64,000 nt of DNA, taken from positions 22,648,269 to 22,712,268 of the forward strand of contig NC_135505.1 in NCBI RefSeq assembly GCF_052857255.1. The letters run 5' to 3'. The position numbers and the translations under genes are program-made. Shown one piece after another: positions 44,364-54,449 of the stretch. Every line of letters begins with the position of its first letter. The stretch's first letter is position 1. This DNA comes from Amblyomma americanum (lineage: Eukaryota; Arthropoda; Arachnida; Ixodida; Ixodidae). Below the pieces are notes generated by a model that was not told where the DNA came from, ran no database searches, and saw only the letters and a list, made by a program, of their open reading frames with translations.

Positions 44364-45156
44364 ATGGGAGAGTTATTGAGCTTCATTAACTATTAACTTG
44401 CTCAATGCATGTGGCTTCCCTCTGACGGCGTCGTCATCTGCACCGGCGAAATCACCCCTGGCAACATCAGGTCAGGCTGCAGCTGTGCTCAGACGACGCG
44501 CTGCCTCAAGTCCACGTGCGTCTGATAGCGTGGTGTTCGACTGCGTCCTCCATAGTTTCTGGGCCCCTAAACCGCTGCCTTACGGAAGCAATTCTTGGTG
44601 CCCTCCGCAGTCAAGTTCATTCTCGAGACCCTATCATTCGACTATGGGTCGCTGGGTGCTGTGAACACGGACGTCTCGGTTCCTAGTCGTTCGATTCGTA
44701 TCAGTATGCGATAGTGACGCGCCGTCGACAGGCCACCTTGCGCACGTAAATCACTGTGCCCCGGTCAAGTGGCTGGCATTGCTCGTCGCGTTCGTTGGCA
44801 GAAGAGTGTCGTCACCGCAGTGAGGGAAGACAGCCCGTAGTGCACGTCATGGTTGTCGAGCACGAGAAGGGGGTTCCTGTTTTTGTTTTAAACATGTAAT
44901 GGTCAAAATCAACAAGCTCCTCGTCGAACAAGTCGCCTGTTATCCCCATGCCTCCAAGAACCGGTGGTTTTCGACTGCGGGGCTGACTTTGCAGCGCCTC
45001 CTCGCGCGCTGCAACCGAGTTGCGCAGCCACAGGTATTCGTTTTATCTGACACGCTATGCCATAGCCACATAACACATATTTTGCCGGTACTACCACCCA
45101 AGTTCGTAATAACCGTGCGTTCGTTATATATCCAACTGTTAAAGTGGGCTCTACTG
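44364..45156. other. Right part of the pogo-like element, no gene seen
   Basis: Frames at 44398-44664 and 44899-45165 show no domain. The last ~70 bp form the putative right TIR. Confidence 0.35.
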
Positions 45157-45269
45157 TATCGCTAGCCAACAATCACAAACGGTCGATAGGAAACGTTAGC
45201 AAACTACCGTAATGCTATCGATTGTACTTTAACTTTATCTATACTTGCAAAAAAATGGAGGGCGCTTAA

Positions 45270-45315
45270 GCTTTGCCTTTAAGAGTAGAACGTGACAGCG
45301 TGTTGCAGCGCTGGG
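45270..45315. repeat. End fragment of the GCGACAGCG-associated repeat
   Basis: GCGCTTAAGCTTTGCCTTTA and GTGACAGCGTGTTGCAGCG match the reversed sequence of 19040-19082. Confidence 0.6.
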
Positions 45316-46105
45316 TTAGGGGGGGGGGTTGTTAAGGGGGCTGCAGCCCAGGGCCTCACCTCGGACAGTAGGAGAAGGGGGCCCATTTATTCTAACCTGC
45401 TTAGTATATGGAACCATGGGCAACGGAACTTCGAGCGACATGTATGAAGCGAGAAAACCAGAACGAGCAGACGGGGCCCCCCGCCTAATGTAACAGCATG
45501 CGTTTAGCCTGATCATTTGGGGAGAGCTTGTCGAGCTGCAAAAACAGGAATTCCCTGCCACACCGGCGGGGCCCTCTTTCTTACGAAGCGAGGTGCGTTT
45601 GCTTGGAAGAGTTTTCGTGGTTTCCTGTCAGTCCGTCTGTACAGTGCTTTCTGGAGAGGAGGGGCAAGGGAGAAAGACCTAAAACATGTAACGTGGGATG
45701 AGGACCTAAATCTCCCTTGCCCCTCGTCACCACCACGCCACCCTCCACCTCTCAAGTAGTTCCGCCGCTGTCCTTCTCATAGAAAGGATGTGCTGCAGTA
45801 CCCAGCAGTGCCTCCCATTCGACTTTTCTTTACTGTGATGGTAATTTGGGCGGAGGGGGATGAGTCCGATAGCAGATGATGATGAGTCTGACGGCAGAGT
45901 CTAGGCACGAAAGGAAAGAAGACGTCACACGTGCTTTTGTCCGCGTGCCGTGGGGCATGGAATGCTCACTTTTCGGGCTAGGGTTGTTAAAGAGTGAAGG
46001 GGGAAGTTGGAGAGCTGGACACAAAGGCCTGTCTCCAGGGCCTATTCCTGCCTAGTGGCTGCGCACCCTCGCGCGTGCTCGACGGAAAAAAGTAGGTCAG
46101 ATTGG
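45316..46105. other. GC-rich intron 3 sequence, no firm feature
   Basis: Contains a G run (45319-45328) and frames on both strands without recognisable domains. It borders the gypsy element. Confidence 0.35.
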
Positions 46106-46109
46106 CCGC

Positions 46110-46677
46110 TGTTACGTTTCGCCTACGACGCTCGGTATAGCCGGCGCGGATGCAACGGACGCCGGGGCTTCGTTCAAAGTGGCGGTCCGTTCATCGCGGC
46201 CGTAACGCCTCCCGCCAAGCGCGTCCAGGCAGGTTTCAATGCCACGTGTCGTCGTGTGTGCGTGTGTATGTGTGTGTGCACGTTGGTGCCCACGCTTGTC
46301 AAAGCGCGGCAGCCGGGGAGAGGAGCTCCCCAACTGGGAGGCGAGGAGGTCTGACCGGCGCCGGCCCGGCGGACGCGTCACTTCACGTCTCAACATGTCC
46401 GCGCGTCGCCGTCTAGTGCGACTCATCCCGAGGCGTTCCTTCTTGCCCTCGACTCCGTGGGTATAAAAGCAGCTGCCCCGGACGCCAAAGAGAGACTTCG
46501 ATTTCTTCCTTCGAGTAACGTGGTCGCCCTGACCGGCTGCTCTTTTGCGATGCCAGAATAAACAAGTTGTTCTGTTGCCAGTCGACTCATCCTTTGCCGG
46601 GACCTTGGGATGTTTCCAGCTGTGCCCCAGGCCGCCAGGCCAACGCTACCCTTGGGGCTTGCAACCCATTTGCAACA
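46110..46677 (+). repeat. 5' LTR of the gypsy-type element
   Basis: It contains a TATA box (TATAAAA at 46462-46468) and a polyadenylation signal (AATAAA at 46557-46562), spaced as in an active LTR promoter. A short GTGTGTATGTGTG stretch lies near 46257-46277. Confidence 0.95.
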
Positions 46678-46679
46678 GC

Positions 46680-46697
46680 TGGTTGCCAGCGGTGAGA
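46680..46697 (+). other. Putative primer-binding site
   Basis: TGGTTGCCAGCGGTGAG starts two bases after the LTR. TGG complements the CCA end of a tRNA, as usual for gypsy elements. The tRNA identity was not determined. Confidence 0.65.
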
Positions 46698-46992
46698 TCG
46701 CGACAACGGAGGCCAGCAGCGAAGATATGCGGTCGACTGTATGCTGAGCAGCACAACGACCATCCGGGAGCAGTGCAACGAGCCCTGTGTGATGACTGGT
46801 TGCCTGCAGCGGAACGACTGCGCTGAATTCTTGGCTGCGAGGTTTGGTGAGTGCGGGACTTTCTTCTTCTGAGTTTTGCCAGGCTTTTGTTAGTGTCAGA
46901 AACAGAGCTGGTAATTGTGGTTGTCGTTGCTGCCGGGTTAGTTTGCGGCAAGACAATAGTAGGCAGTAGAGAAAGCAGCATTCGGAGCAGCC

Positions 46993-47913
46993 ATGGATTT
47001 GAAGTCGTTGCGCAAACCGAAATTGCTGGAGCTTGCAAGAGAGTTGGGTCTGGATGTCTCAGACAAACTCAGAAAACGAGAACTGCTAAGGGCTATTCTT
47101 GAGTTGGAGGCTGAGGATGACGAGCTGTCGGAATGCCTTGAGACCATTGAGGAGAGGGAACAAAAAGAGAAAGACGAGCGCGAACGTAAAGAGCAAAAAG
47201 AGGAGCGCGAACGTAAAGAGCAAAAAGAGAAAGAAGAGCGCGACCGTCAACACGCTTTGGAAATGAAGCGTCTCGAGGTAGAGATAGAACGCGCTCGTAA
47301 TGGAAGTCAGGCACACTGTGCAGGAGAACGGGTATCGTTCAAAATGACTGACCTGATGCGGCCGTTTAAGCTTGGAGAGGACATTGGTTTGTTCCTGGTT
47401 AACTTTGAGCGAACGTGCGAGAAGCAGGGGTTCTCTCGGGAAACGTGGCCACAGCGCTTGCTCACTTTGTTACCCGGCGAGGCGGCCGACGTAGTCGCTC
47501 GCTTGAAGAGAGAGGAGGCAGAGGATTTCGACCAAGTGAAATCGAGTCTGCTAAAAAAGTACAGGCTGTCAGCGGAGGCGTTCCGTCGGAAGTTTCGGGA
47601 AAATGAAAAAGGCAGAAGTGAGTCATATACAGAGTTTGCCTACAGGCTTATGTCAAACATGCAGGAGTGGCTCAAAGAAGAGAAAGCGTTTGGTGACCAC
47701 GAGAAAATTCTGCAGTGTTTCGGGCTAGAACAGTTTTATAGTCGGTTGCCTGAGAACGTGCGGTACTGGGTCTTGGATAGGCCAGACGTTAGTACAGTGG
47801 CTAAAGCCGCCGAGCTAGCCGAGGAGTTTGTGACGCGTCGGGCTCGCGGAGCTAAGGACGGTCAAAAGGGTGAATTTGGCTCCAATCTGAGAGGCCGAAG
47901 TTCACACCCATGA
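46993..47913 (+). CDS. Gag polyprotein of the gypsy-type element
   Basis: A 306-residue intact frame from a strong start context (GCAGCCATGG). The N-terminus (MDLKSLRKPKLLELARELGL) looks like a small helical SAP-type region. A highly charged predicted coiled coil with EREQKEKDERE-type repeats follows (about residues 48-95). The capsid-like part spans about residues 115-290, with KMTDLMRPFKLGEDIGLFLV, RLLTLLPGEAADVV, SYTEFAYRLMSNMQEWL and ENVRYWVLDRPDVSTVAKAA, typical of metazoan gypsy Gag. It lacks a CCHC knuckle, which sits at the start of pol instead. Gag would form the particle that packages the RNA. Its stop TGA overlaps the pol ATG. Confidence 0.93.
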   Translation: MDLKSLRKPKLLELARELGLDVSDKLRKRELLRAILELEAEDDELSECLETIEEREQKEKDERERKEQKEERERKEQKEKEERDRQHALEMKRLEVEIERARNGSQAHCAGERVSFKMTDLMRPFKLGEDIGLFLVNFERTCEKQGFSRETWPQRLLTLLPGEAADVVARLKREEAEDFDQVKSSLLKKYRLSAEAFRRKFRENEKGRSESYTEFAYRLMSNMQEWLKEEKAFGDHEKILQCFGLEQFYSRLPENVRYWVLDRPDVSTVAKAAELAEEFVTRRARGAKDGQKGEFGSNLRGRSSHP

Positions 47914-50129
47914 GAGCAAGGGGGGACACACGTAGTGCGGATGCGAGTGAAAGCAGTCCGACCGAACGTAAGGAGACGGCGGCAGCCGAAGCCGAACGCA
48001 GAAAGCGGTTCGAGAGGAGGCAAGCGCGCGTGTGTTATACGTGCCAGAAGCCGGGTCACTTTTCGGCGCAGTGTCCAGAAACAAAAAGAGAAGTCGTGTG
48101 TTTGTCATTATGTAGCACTGACGAGAACATGAAGCTTCTCGAGCCTTACATGCGAGACTTCCTCGTGAACGGGAAAGAGTGCCGAGTGCTTCGTGATTCC
48201 GCAGCTACAATGGATGTAGTTCACCCCTCTTACGTAGAACCCGATATGTTCACGGGCGAGTGCGCATGGATCAAGCAAGCCGTGGAAGCTCACAGCGTGT
48301 GTCTGCCCGTAGCAAAAGTGCTTATTGAAGGACCTTTCGGAGCACTTGAGACGGAGGCCGTAGTGTCATCTATGCTGCCCCCCCAGTACCCGTACCTATT
48401 TTCGAACAGGTCCGATCACCTCCTGCGCGAGAAGGGGCTTTTGTTTGGTGAGGCTAGCGTTCAGGCCTTAACCAGATCGAGAGTTCGGGAGCTCGCTGCA
48501 AAGGCGGTAGTTGCGGGGCCGACGTTGTCAAACAATGAGAAAGGGTCGGAGGCGCAGCAAGCTGATATTAAGAGCACGTCCGAACTGAATAAAATTGAGC
48601 CTGTAGCGTTGAAGGCACCAGGTACTGGAGAGGAAATGCCCGACACGGGAAAGTTAGAAGAGCTTCCGGTCGAGCTTCCGGGACTAAGCTCAGTGACGAA
48701 CAGGGAAGACACTGATCAGGTCATTAGTGACTTAATCATTAAAGCACCGCTGTCGCCTGAGCAGAAAACCGAACTACACCAACACTTACAAGAGTTTCAA
48801 GGTCAGTTCTCTGAGAGGCCTGGTAGGACTTCTGTCCTTACTCATGATATAGAACTTACCTCCCCAGAGCCAGTACGATCCAAGGCGTACCGGGTGTCGC
48901 CCCGCCAGCGCGATATTATGGAGGCTGAGGTAAAGAAAATGCTACAGCTCGGTGTTATTGAGGCGGGTGAGAGTGATTATACCTCCCCTTTGATTTTAGT
49001 TGAGGTACCGGGCAAGGAACCTCGTCCTTGCGTCGACTACCGCAGGCTTAATTCCATCACTAAGGATCAAATTTATCCGATCCCTAACATCGAGGAGCGC
49101 CTTGAGAAAGTTAGTAGCGCTCAGTTTATTTCCACCCTAGATCTTGTCAGGGGTTATTGGCAGGTTCCACTTACAGAAGAGGCTAGTAGGTATGCGGCGT
49201 TCATTTCACCAATGGGAACATTCCGTCCTAAAGTTTTGAGTTTTGGTTTGAAGAACGCGCCATACTGCTTTTCAAGCCTCATGGACAAAGTGTTGCGGGG
49301 ACAGGAAGAATTCGCTTTACCGTATTTAGACGACGTAGCGATATTCTCCGCATCCTGGTCTGAGCATATGGCACACTTGCGGGCAGTGCTAACCCGCCTG
49401 CGCGAAGCGGGCTTGACAGTCAAGGCTCCCAAGTGCCAATTAGCACAGGCCGAGGTTGTCTACCTCGGTCACGTGATTGGACAGGGTCGTCGCCGCCCCT
49501 CTGAAATAAAGGTGGCCGCTGTGCGAGACTTCCCGCAACCGAGCACGAAGACCGATATTCGGTCGTTCTTAGGTGTCGCCGGCTACTATCAGAGGTACAT
49601 CCCCAGGTACTCCGATATCGCGGCTCCCCTGACGGATGCTCTAAGAAAAACAGAGCCCCAAACAGTCGTCTGGAGCGAGACAAAGGAAAGAGCTTTTAGC
49701 GCCCTAAAGAGAGCCCTAACAAGCCAGCCTGTGCTACGATCGCCAGACTACACAAAAGGGTTCGTTGTTCAGTGCGATGCTAGTGAGCGAGGCATGGGCG
49801 TTGTACTGTGCCAAAGGGACAATGGAGAAGTGGAACACCCCGTCCTGTATGCTAGTCGTAAGCTGACCTGTCGTGAGCAGGCGTACAGCGCCACCGAGAA
49901 AGAGTGTGCGTGTCTCGTGTGGGCCGTTCAGAAATTGTCATGCTACCTAGCCGGCTCGAGGTTTATCATTGAGACGGATCACTGCCCTCTCCAATGGCTG
50001 CAGACCATCTCTCCCAAAAATGGCCGCCTCCTGCGCTGGAGCCTCGCTTTGCAACAATATTCCTTTGAGGTGCGTTACAAAAAGGGGAGTCTCAACGGTA
50101 ACGCCGATGGCTTAAGTCGAAGCCCCTAA
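47910..50129 (+). CDS. Pol polyprotein (CCHC knuckle, protease, RT, RNase H), no integrase
   Basis: A 739-residue intact frame in the -1 frame relative to gag. In order: a CCHC knuckle CYTCQKPGHFSAQC (residues 42-55); a protease-like segment with LRDSAATMDVV (Asp96-Ser-Ala); RT with PCVDYRRLNSIT, STLDLVRGYWQVPL, SFGLKNAPYCFSSLMD and catalytic YLDD (472-475); RNase H with VVQCDASERGMGVVL (Asp623), TEKECACLVWAVQ and ETDHCPLQWL. It ends shortly after NGNADGLSRSP, where other gypsy pols continue into integrase. ATG 47910 overlaps the gag stop (ATGA). The frame is open only from 47874, after a TGA at 47871. Confidence 0.93.
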   Translation: MRARGDTRSADASESSPTERKETAAAEAERRKRFERRQARVCYTCQKPGHFSAQCPETKREVVCLSLCSTDENMKLLEPYMRDFLVNGKECRVLRDSAATMDVVHPSYVEPDMFTGECAWIKQAVEAHSVCLPVAKVLIEGPFGALETEAVVSSMLPPQYPYLFSNRSDHLLREKGLLFGEASVQALTRSRVRELAAKAVVAGPTLSNNEKGSEAQQADIKSTSELNKIEPVALKAPGTGEEMPDTGKLEELPVELPGLSSVTNREDTDQVISDLIIKAPLSPEQKTELHQHLQEFQGQFSERPGRTSVLTHDIELTSPEPVRSKAYRVSPRQRDIMEAEVKKMLQLGVIEAGESDYTSPLILVEVPGKEPRPCVDYRRLNSITKDQIYPIPNIEERLEKVSSAQFISTLDLVRGYWQVPLTEEASRYAAFISPMGTFRPKVLSFGLKNAPYCFSSLMDKVLRGQEEFALPYLDDVAIFSASWSEHMAHLRAVLTRLREAGLTVKAPKCQLAQAEVVYLGHVIGQGRRRPSEIKVAAVRDFPQPSTKTDIRSFLGVAGYYQRYIPRYSDIAAPLTDALRKTEPQTVVWSETKERAFSALKRALTSQPVLRSPDYTKGFVVQCDASERGMGVVLCQRDNGEVEHPVLYASRKLTCREQAYSATEKECACLVWAVQKLSCYLAGSRFIIETDHCPLQWLQTISPKNGRLLRWSLALQQYSFEVRYKKGSLNGNADGLSRSP

Positions 50130-50609
50130 CGTAGGAATCCGCCTCAAAGTTGTTTGTTACTGATGTTTTCTTCCTGAGGCAGGATTTTTAACATATTGCT
50201 TTTGTTTAGTGTTTCAAAGTGATTATGTGCTTTCTAGTGCAATTTTCCAATTTGTGGACGCGTTCTGAGTGCTGCTTGACTACTGTAAGGAACTAGGCAG
50301 TAGTATAAAAGGGGAAAGAGCCTGGCAGAGCTTAGTGAGGGTTGTCTCGTGCTTGCTGACTGAGCGGTTGCGTTTCGGCGTAGTTCTAACGCTTGCTGGG
50401 AACGAGCACAAAAATGGCAACTCTCCGGAAGTCACTTTGCAGTGTCCTGTGTGAACCTGAACCTGAGAACGAGGCCTTCTCTGTGCGCTGCGCTCAAGCA
50501 ACGTCGAGGGACGACCGGTTTCGTTTACGAGCATCATCGAGCGACATCCCTCCGGACAGCGGATGCAGTCCCCTGACCATCGGGATCTCCTTCTCCCGGC
50601 GGGGCGGTC
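50130..50609 (+). other. Non-coding segment between pol and 3' LTR
   Basis: About 480 nt where integrase would be expected. No HHCC or DDE-like peptides are visible in any frame. It ends in GGCGGGGCGGTC next to the LTR, a weak purine-rich candidate for the polypurine tract. Confidence 0.7.
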
Positions 50610-51177
50610 TGTTACGTTTCGCCTACGACGCGCGGTATAGCCGGCGCGGATGCAACGGACGCCGGGGCTTCGTTCAAAGTGGCGGTCCGTTCATCGCTGC
50701 CGTAACGCCTCCCGCCAAGCGCGTCAAGGCAGGTTTCAATGCCACGTGTCGTCGTGTGTGCGTGTGTGTGTGTGTGTGCACGTTGGTGCCCACGCTTGTC
50801 AAAGCGCGGCAGCCGGGGAGAGGAGCTCCCCAACTGGGAGGCGAGGAGGTCTGACCGGCGCCGGCCCGGCGGACGCGTCACTTCACGTCTCAACATGTCC
50901 GCGCGTCGCCGTCTAGTGCGACTCATCCCGAGGCGTTCCTTCTTGCCCTCGACTCCGTGGGTATAAAAGCAGCTGCCCCGGACGCCAAAGAGAGACTTCG
51001 ATTTCTTCCTTCGAGTAACGTGGTCGCCCTGACCGGCTGCTCTTTTGCGATGCCAGAATAAACAAGTTGTTCTGTTGCCAGTCGACTCATCCTTTGCCGG
51101 GACCTCGGGATGTTTCCAGCTGTGCCCCAGGCCGCCAGGCCAACGCTACCCTTGGGGCTTGCAACCCATTTGCAACA
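50610..51177 (+). repeat. 3' LTR of the gypsy-type element
   Basis: It matches the 5' LTR except at about five sites (for example CGCGGTATAG for CTCGGTATAG near 50631, and GACCTCGGGA for GACCTTGGGA near 51107). Confidence 0.95.
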
Positions 51178-51181
51178 CCGC

Positions 51182-51640
51182 CGCACTTTCCAGAAAAGAG
51201 TAGAACAAGAAGACTCGGAGGCGACGGAGGGCGCGTAATTTCGCCCACGCTAGGAGTCGCCCTTTCCCCTTCGTGCTCGCGCTCGGCGTCGACGGGGCGA
51301 AAAAAATATCGAGAACCTCCAGAACAGACGATTGCTCCTAGCCAATAGGAAGACGAGACTAGAAGGAGGTAATTTGTACAAGGAACTCTATGCGTATGTG
51401 AACGCCTGCTTTGGCGCTAGTAACAGACAGACGCGGCGCGCGTCTATGAAAGGAAGTTGATCGCGGGCTGCGATTCAGCCCCGAGCTGCCAGTTAAGCTT
51501 GCAAAAGCCCGCCCGCTGAGGAGCTTCCGGGCGACGCACCACTCTCGGCCAGCCACATACCATCCAGGTAGCGTGTGCCAGTCATCGGGACGGCCACCGT
51601 TGGACACCTGCGGTCGTGTCGGACTGACGAAGTGCCCGGT
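51182..51640. other. GC-rich sequence between gypsy element and hAT-type pseudogene
   Basis: Possibly the 5' non-coding part of the hAT-type element. I see no TIR or gene that I can support. Confidence 0.35.
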
Positions 51641-53000
51641 GGGGTGAACAATTAGCATCCATTCATGAGAAAATGCTCGGTCGGAAGCATCAAAGTCGCG
51701 CGTCTAAACGAAAGACGAAGTTAGAAAGAGAAGAGCGTGAGGAGAAGCTACCAAAGATGGCAAAGTACCTACTGAATGCAGCTTCCGCCAAGCAGTATGA
51801 TCGCTCTACCCAAAGTCCGTGTCAAACTACCAATAGTACCGACTGTGCTTCTGTGGAAGACTTGCCAACTCCATCACCATGGTTTCCTGGCAAGAAGCAA
51901 GGTTTGACTCATCTTGGTTGTCTGGATCCTGTGAAAACGGTGCCAAGCTCGGTCGTCCATATTTCTGAGCAACCGACGCTAACCGAGCCCTGTCCTGTTA
52001 CTGAGTCAGCAACGTCTATGCTACTCGGCTGGGCCCTGCCACAGAGCTCCAGGTGTCCTGCCCGCCACGCCCGATTTCGACTACTGCTGATCAACAGGTG
52101 CCAAACCTCCGCGATGAGCCACCTTCTACTGACGAGTGCCAGGAAACAACACTCCAAGAACCGTCTGACTTGTTTTCTGTTAGTTTGGCTTGAAATAATT
52201 ATGTTCCCACCCACAAAGTGTGCCTCGAGAGGACGAATGAGACGGCTTCTCGTTGCGGCAACAGAGAAGTACGGACACCCCCGCAGCAAGAGGTACGTTG
52301 CGATATTCTCCGAAGTGACCCTGCTAAGTGGCCGGACGTTATTACTGACAGGTTTTGTAGTGTATGCCTTGAGAAAGGGCCATTGTATTTTAAAAAAAAC
52401 GGGCAGAAAACTTTCCGTCTTCCGAAGGGCAATACAAAACTCAGAAACACTATATGTCACCTCATCTTTTCGTGCGGAAGACTGTAAACGGGGAGGCGTA
52501 TGAGCGACACTGGTTAATGTACTCGGATTCCAAAGGTTTAATAATAATTGGTTTTTTTGGGGGGGAAAGGAAATGGCGCAGTATATGTCTCATATATCGT
52601 TGGACACCTGAACCGCGCTGTAAGGGAAGGGATAAAGGAGGGAGTGAAAGAAGAAAGGAAGAGAGAGGTGCCATAGTGGAGGGCTCCGGAATAATTTCGA
52701 CAACCTGGGGATCTTTAACGTGCACTGACATCGCACAGCACACGGGCGCCTTAGCGTTTTTCCTCCATAAAAACGCAGCCGCCGCGGTCGGGTTCGAACC
52801 CGGGAACTCCAGATCAGTAGTCGAGCGCCCTAACCACTGAGCCACTGCGGCGGGTAAATTCCAAAGGTTCCGATTACTTTTTCATGTGCAAACTATTTTC
52901 GACTTCAAGCAACCCCAATGCTTTCACAACGCACTGCTTTTCTGATTGAAAAAGAGCAGAAGAAAAGGTTTGCGCACATGAAAATAGCGTCGAGCACCGG
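51641..53000 (+). pseudogene. hAT-type (TTF zinc finger/DUF4371) transposase remnant
   Basis: The plus strand begins MLGRKHQSRASKRKTKLERE, the basic N-terminus usual in DUF4371/ZMYM-like hAT proteins. After frameshifts it continues as DPAKWPDVITDRFCSVCLEK, then NGEAYERHWLMYSDSKG and, after the SINE, MCKLFSTSSNPNAF and a HENSVEH-like motif. This order (DP-WP-ITD, RPWLMYS-SK, C-LF, HE-S-H) is that of the TTF-type finger and start of these transposases. At least three frame changes and a SINE insertion (52539-52857) break it. The catalytic domain is absent. Confidence 0.78.
52539..52857 (-). mobile_element. Ruka-type SINE in the hAT-type pseudogene, with 12-bp TSD
   Basis: A minus-strand full-length SINE with CCGCCGCAGTGGCTCAGTGG head and AAACCAATTATTATTAA tail. 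ATTCCAAAGGTT flanks it (52527-52538, 52858-52869). The coding phrase on both sides (YSDSKG then MCKLF) is split by the insertion. Confidence 0.93.
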
Positions 53001-53169
53001 AACTGTGGGCGTTCACATCGGCTCTGTCTTCTACAAATTATTTCTCAGCGATTTCAACTGCATTTCATCGCCAACCTTTCACCAACGGATCCGTGAAGTC
53101 GAGAGGCATCGACGGATACCCAGTTTTGAGGTGGGCCACCATTCTTCGCATCGACATTGCACTTTCTGC
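53001..53169. other. Boundary sequence between hAT remnant and LINE
   Basis: No domain recognised. The exact LINE 5' end is uncertain and may lie within 53090-53200. Confidence 0.35.
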
Positions 53170-53322
53170 GCTCCGACCCCGCCATAGCCTCGCTAGGTCC
53201 AGGCGTGTACGCCAGACGCTAGGCCTAGCCGGCGCAACCGCTGCGCGCCGCTGACAGACGCGGCGCCACGTATACGGACTCTCTCCAACGAAGCGGCACA
53301 AGCCGACGAACGTGACTCAAGA

Positions 53323-54249
53323 ATGAACGTGCAAGTGATGGGGGAAGACATTTCCGCCGACGAAATTACCGAAGTCGGATGGAAGACCGCCGGAGCGCGG
53401 CGTTCGAGACCCCGAGACCACGGTGCGAATTGGACGCACGACATCGATGCAAGAGCGAACGCGCCTGGCACCGGCCAGCAAGGTACGAAACCCAAGCATG
53501 TCAAAGGAAAGGTTACCAAAACGGGACGCATGCCCAGACTACCGAAGGAGGAAATTAAAATCGTGGTTAGACCAAAAGGCGGCCTCGACATCGTTAAGGT
53601 CGGCGCCCCGACGGTCACCGCCGCAATCTTCGCGGCCGCCGATATAACGGGAGACAAAAGTGCGGAAGACACGGTCTGTCCGAGCTCGCACCAGAACATC
53701 GTCGTCGTCAGCACACCGAAACGAGCGAACACGGACCGCTATGCCAAACTGCGGCAAATTCACATCCAAGGGAAACCGCAGGAAGTCAACGCGTACGAAA
53801 CGGCACCCGATAATACAACCAAGGGAGTGATTCGTGGCATCCCCATTGAGCACGTACCCCGAGCACTGGACGAGAACACCGTAAGCCCGAGAAACCCACT
53901 GGCGCTGGCGGCCAAACGCATAGACACTACGACCACGGTTGTAATTGCCTTCGACGGAATCAAAGTGCCCAACCTCGTCAGGTACGGCGTAACACTCGTT
54001 CGTTGCACGTTGTATCGCAAGCAAATTGACATCTGTTACAAGTGCGGACGCCTCGGCCACCGCATGGACGTTTGCCCAAATCCCGCCAACCGCATTTGCA
54101 GGTGTTGCGGAGGCCGCAACACAGACCAGGGGCACCAATGCTCGCCCAAGTGTAACCTATGCGGCGGCGCTCACATGACGGCCGACAAAGCCTGCAAAGC
54201 AAGGTACAAGACTCCGTATGTAATTCACAGGCGACGATGGGAGCGCTAA
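53323..54249 (+). pseudogene. LINE ORF1 (Gag-like, zinc knuckles), part 1
   Basis: A 308-codon frame ending in three Cys/His modules: CYKCGRLGHRMDVC (CCHC), CRCCGGRNTDQGHQC and CNLCGGAHMTADKAC, a layout usual for ORF1 of R1/I/Jockey-group LINEs that bind their own RNA. The stop after RRRWER looks premature. The same frame continues for about 67 codons with an Arg/Ser-rich tail (RSTSRSRGRSRSRSRQR) and TPGDKVSWADTVRG to 54449. Confidence 0.85.
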
Positions 54250-54449
54250 AACGCACATGCCCAACTGACACAGCATGACTTCCCGCCCACCCAGCCGCAC
54301 AAACCCAGATCCACGTCGCGATCGCGTGGCCGGTCCCGGTCCCGCAGTCGTCAAAGGCACAACCGCGCTCGGACAAGATCGAGATCCAGGACGCCAACTC
54401 CCGGAGACAAGGTGAGCTGGGCGGACACTGTCCGGGGGAGGGGGTTGTA

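Larger units (their letters stand above)
41775..45156. mobile_element. Possible pogo/Tigger-like TIR element split by an RTE LINE
   Basis: The left end CAGTCGTGCCCACTTATAAC and the reversed right end CAGTAGAGCCCACTTTAACA are similar inverted repeats next to TA (41773-41774, 45157-45158). Ends of this type (CAGT-G--CCC-CTTATAACG) are common in pogo/Tigger elements. Subtracting the RTE insertion leaves about 1.15 kb without a recognisable transposase. An alternative short pairing exists at 41775-41870, so the long pairing is tentative. Confidence 0.45.
46110..51177 (+). mobile_element. Ty3/gypsy-type LTR retrotransposon without integrase, young
   Basis: A 5,068-bp element flanked by 4-bp TSD CCGC (46106-46109, 51178-51181). 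It has 568-bp LTRs starting TGTTAC and ending GCAACA, differing at about five positions (around 99.1% identical), so insertion was recent. In order: 5' LTR, a primer-binding site next to the LTR, a 315-nt leader, gag (46993-47913), pol (47910-50129) and a 480-nt non-coding segment before the 3' LTR. Protease, RT and RNase H are present; no zinc-binding or DDE integrase domain is visible anywhere. Confidence 0.93.
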
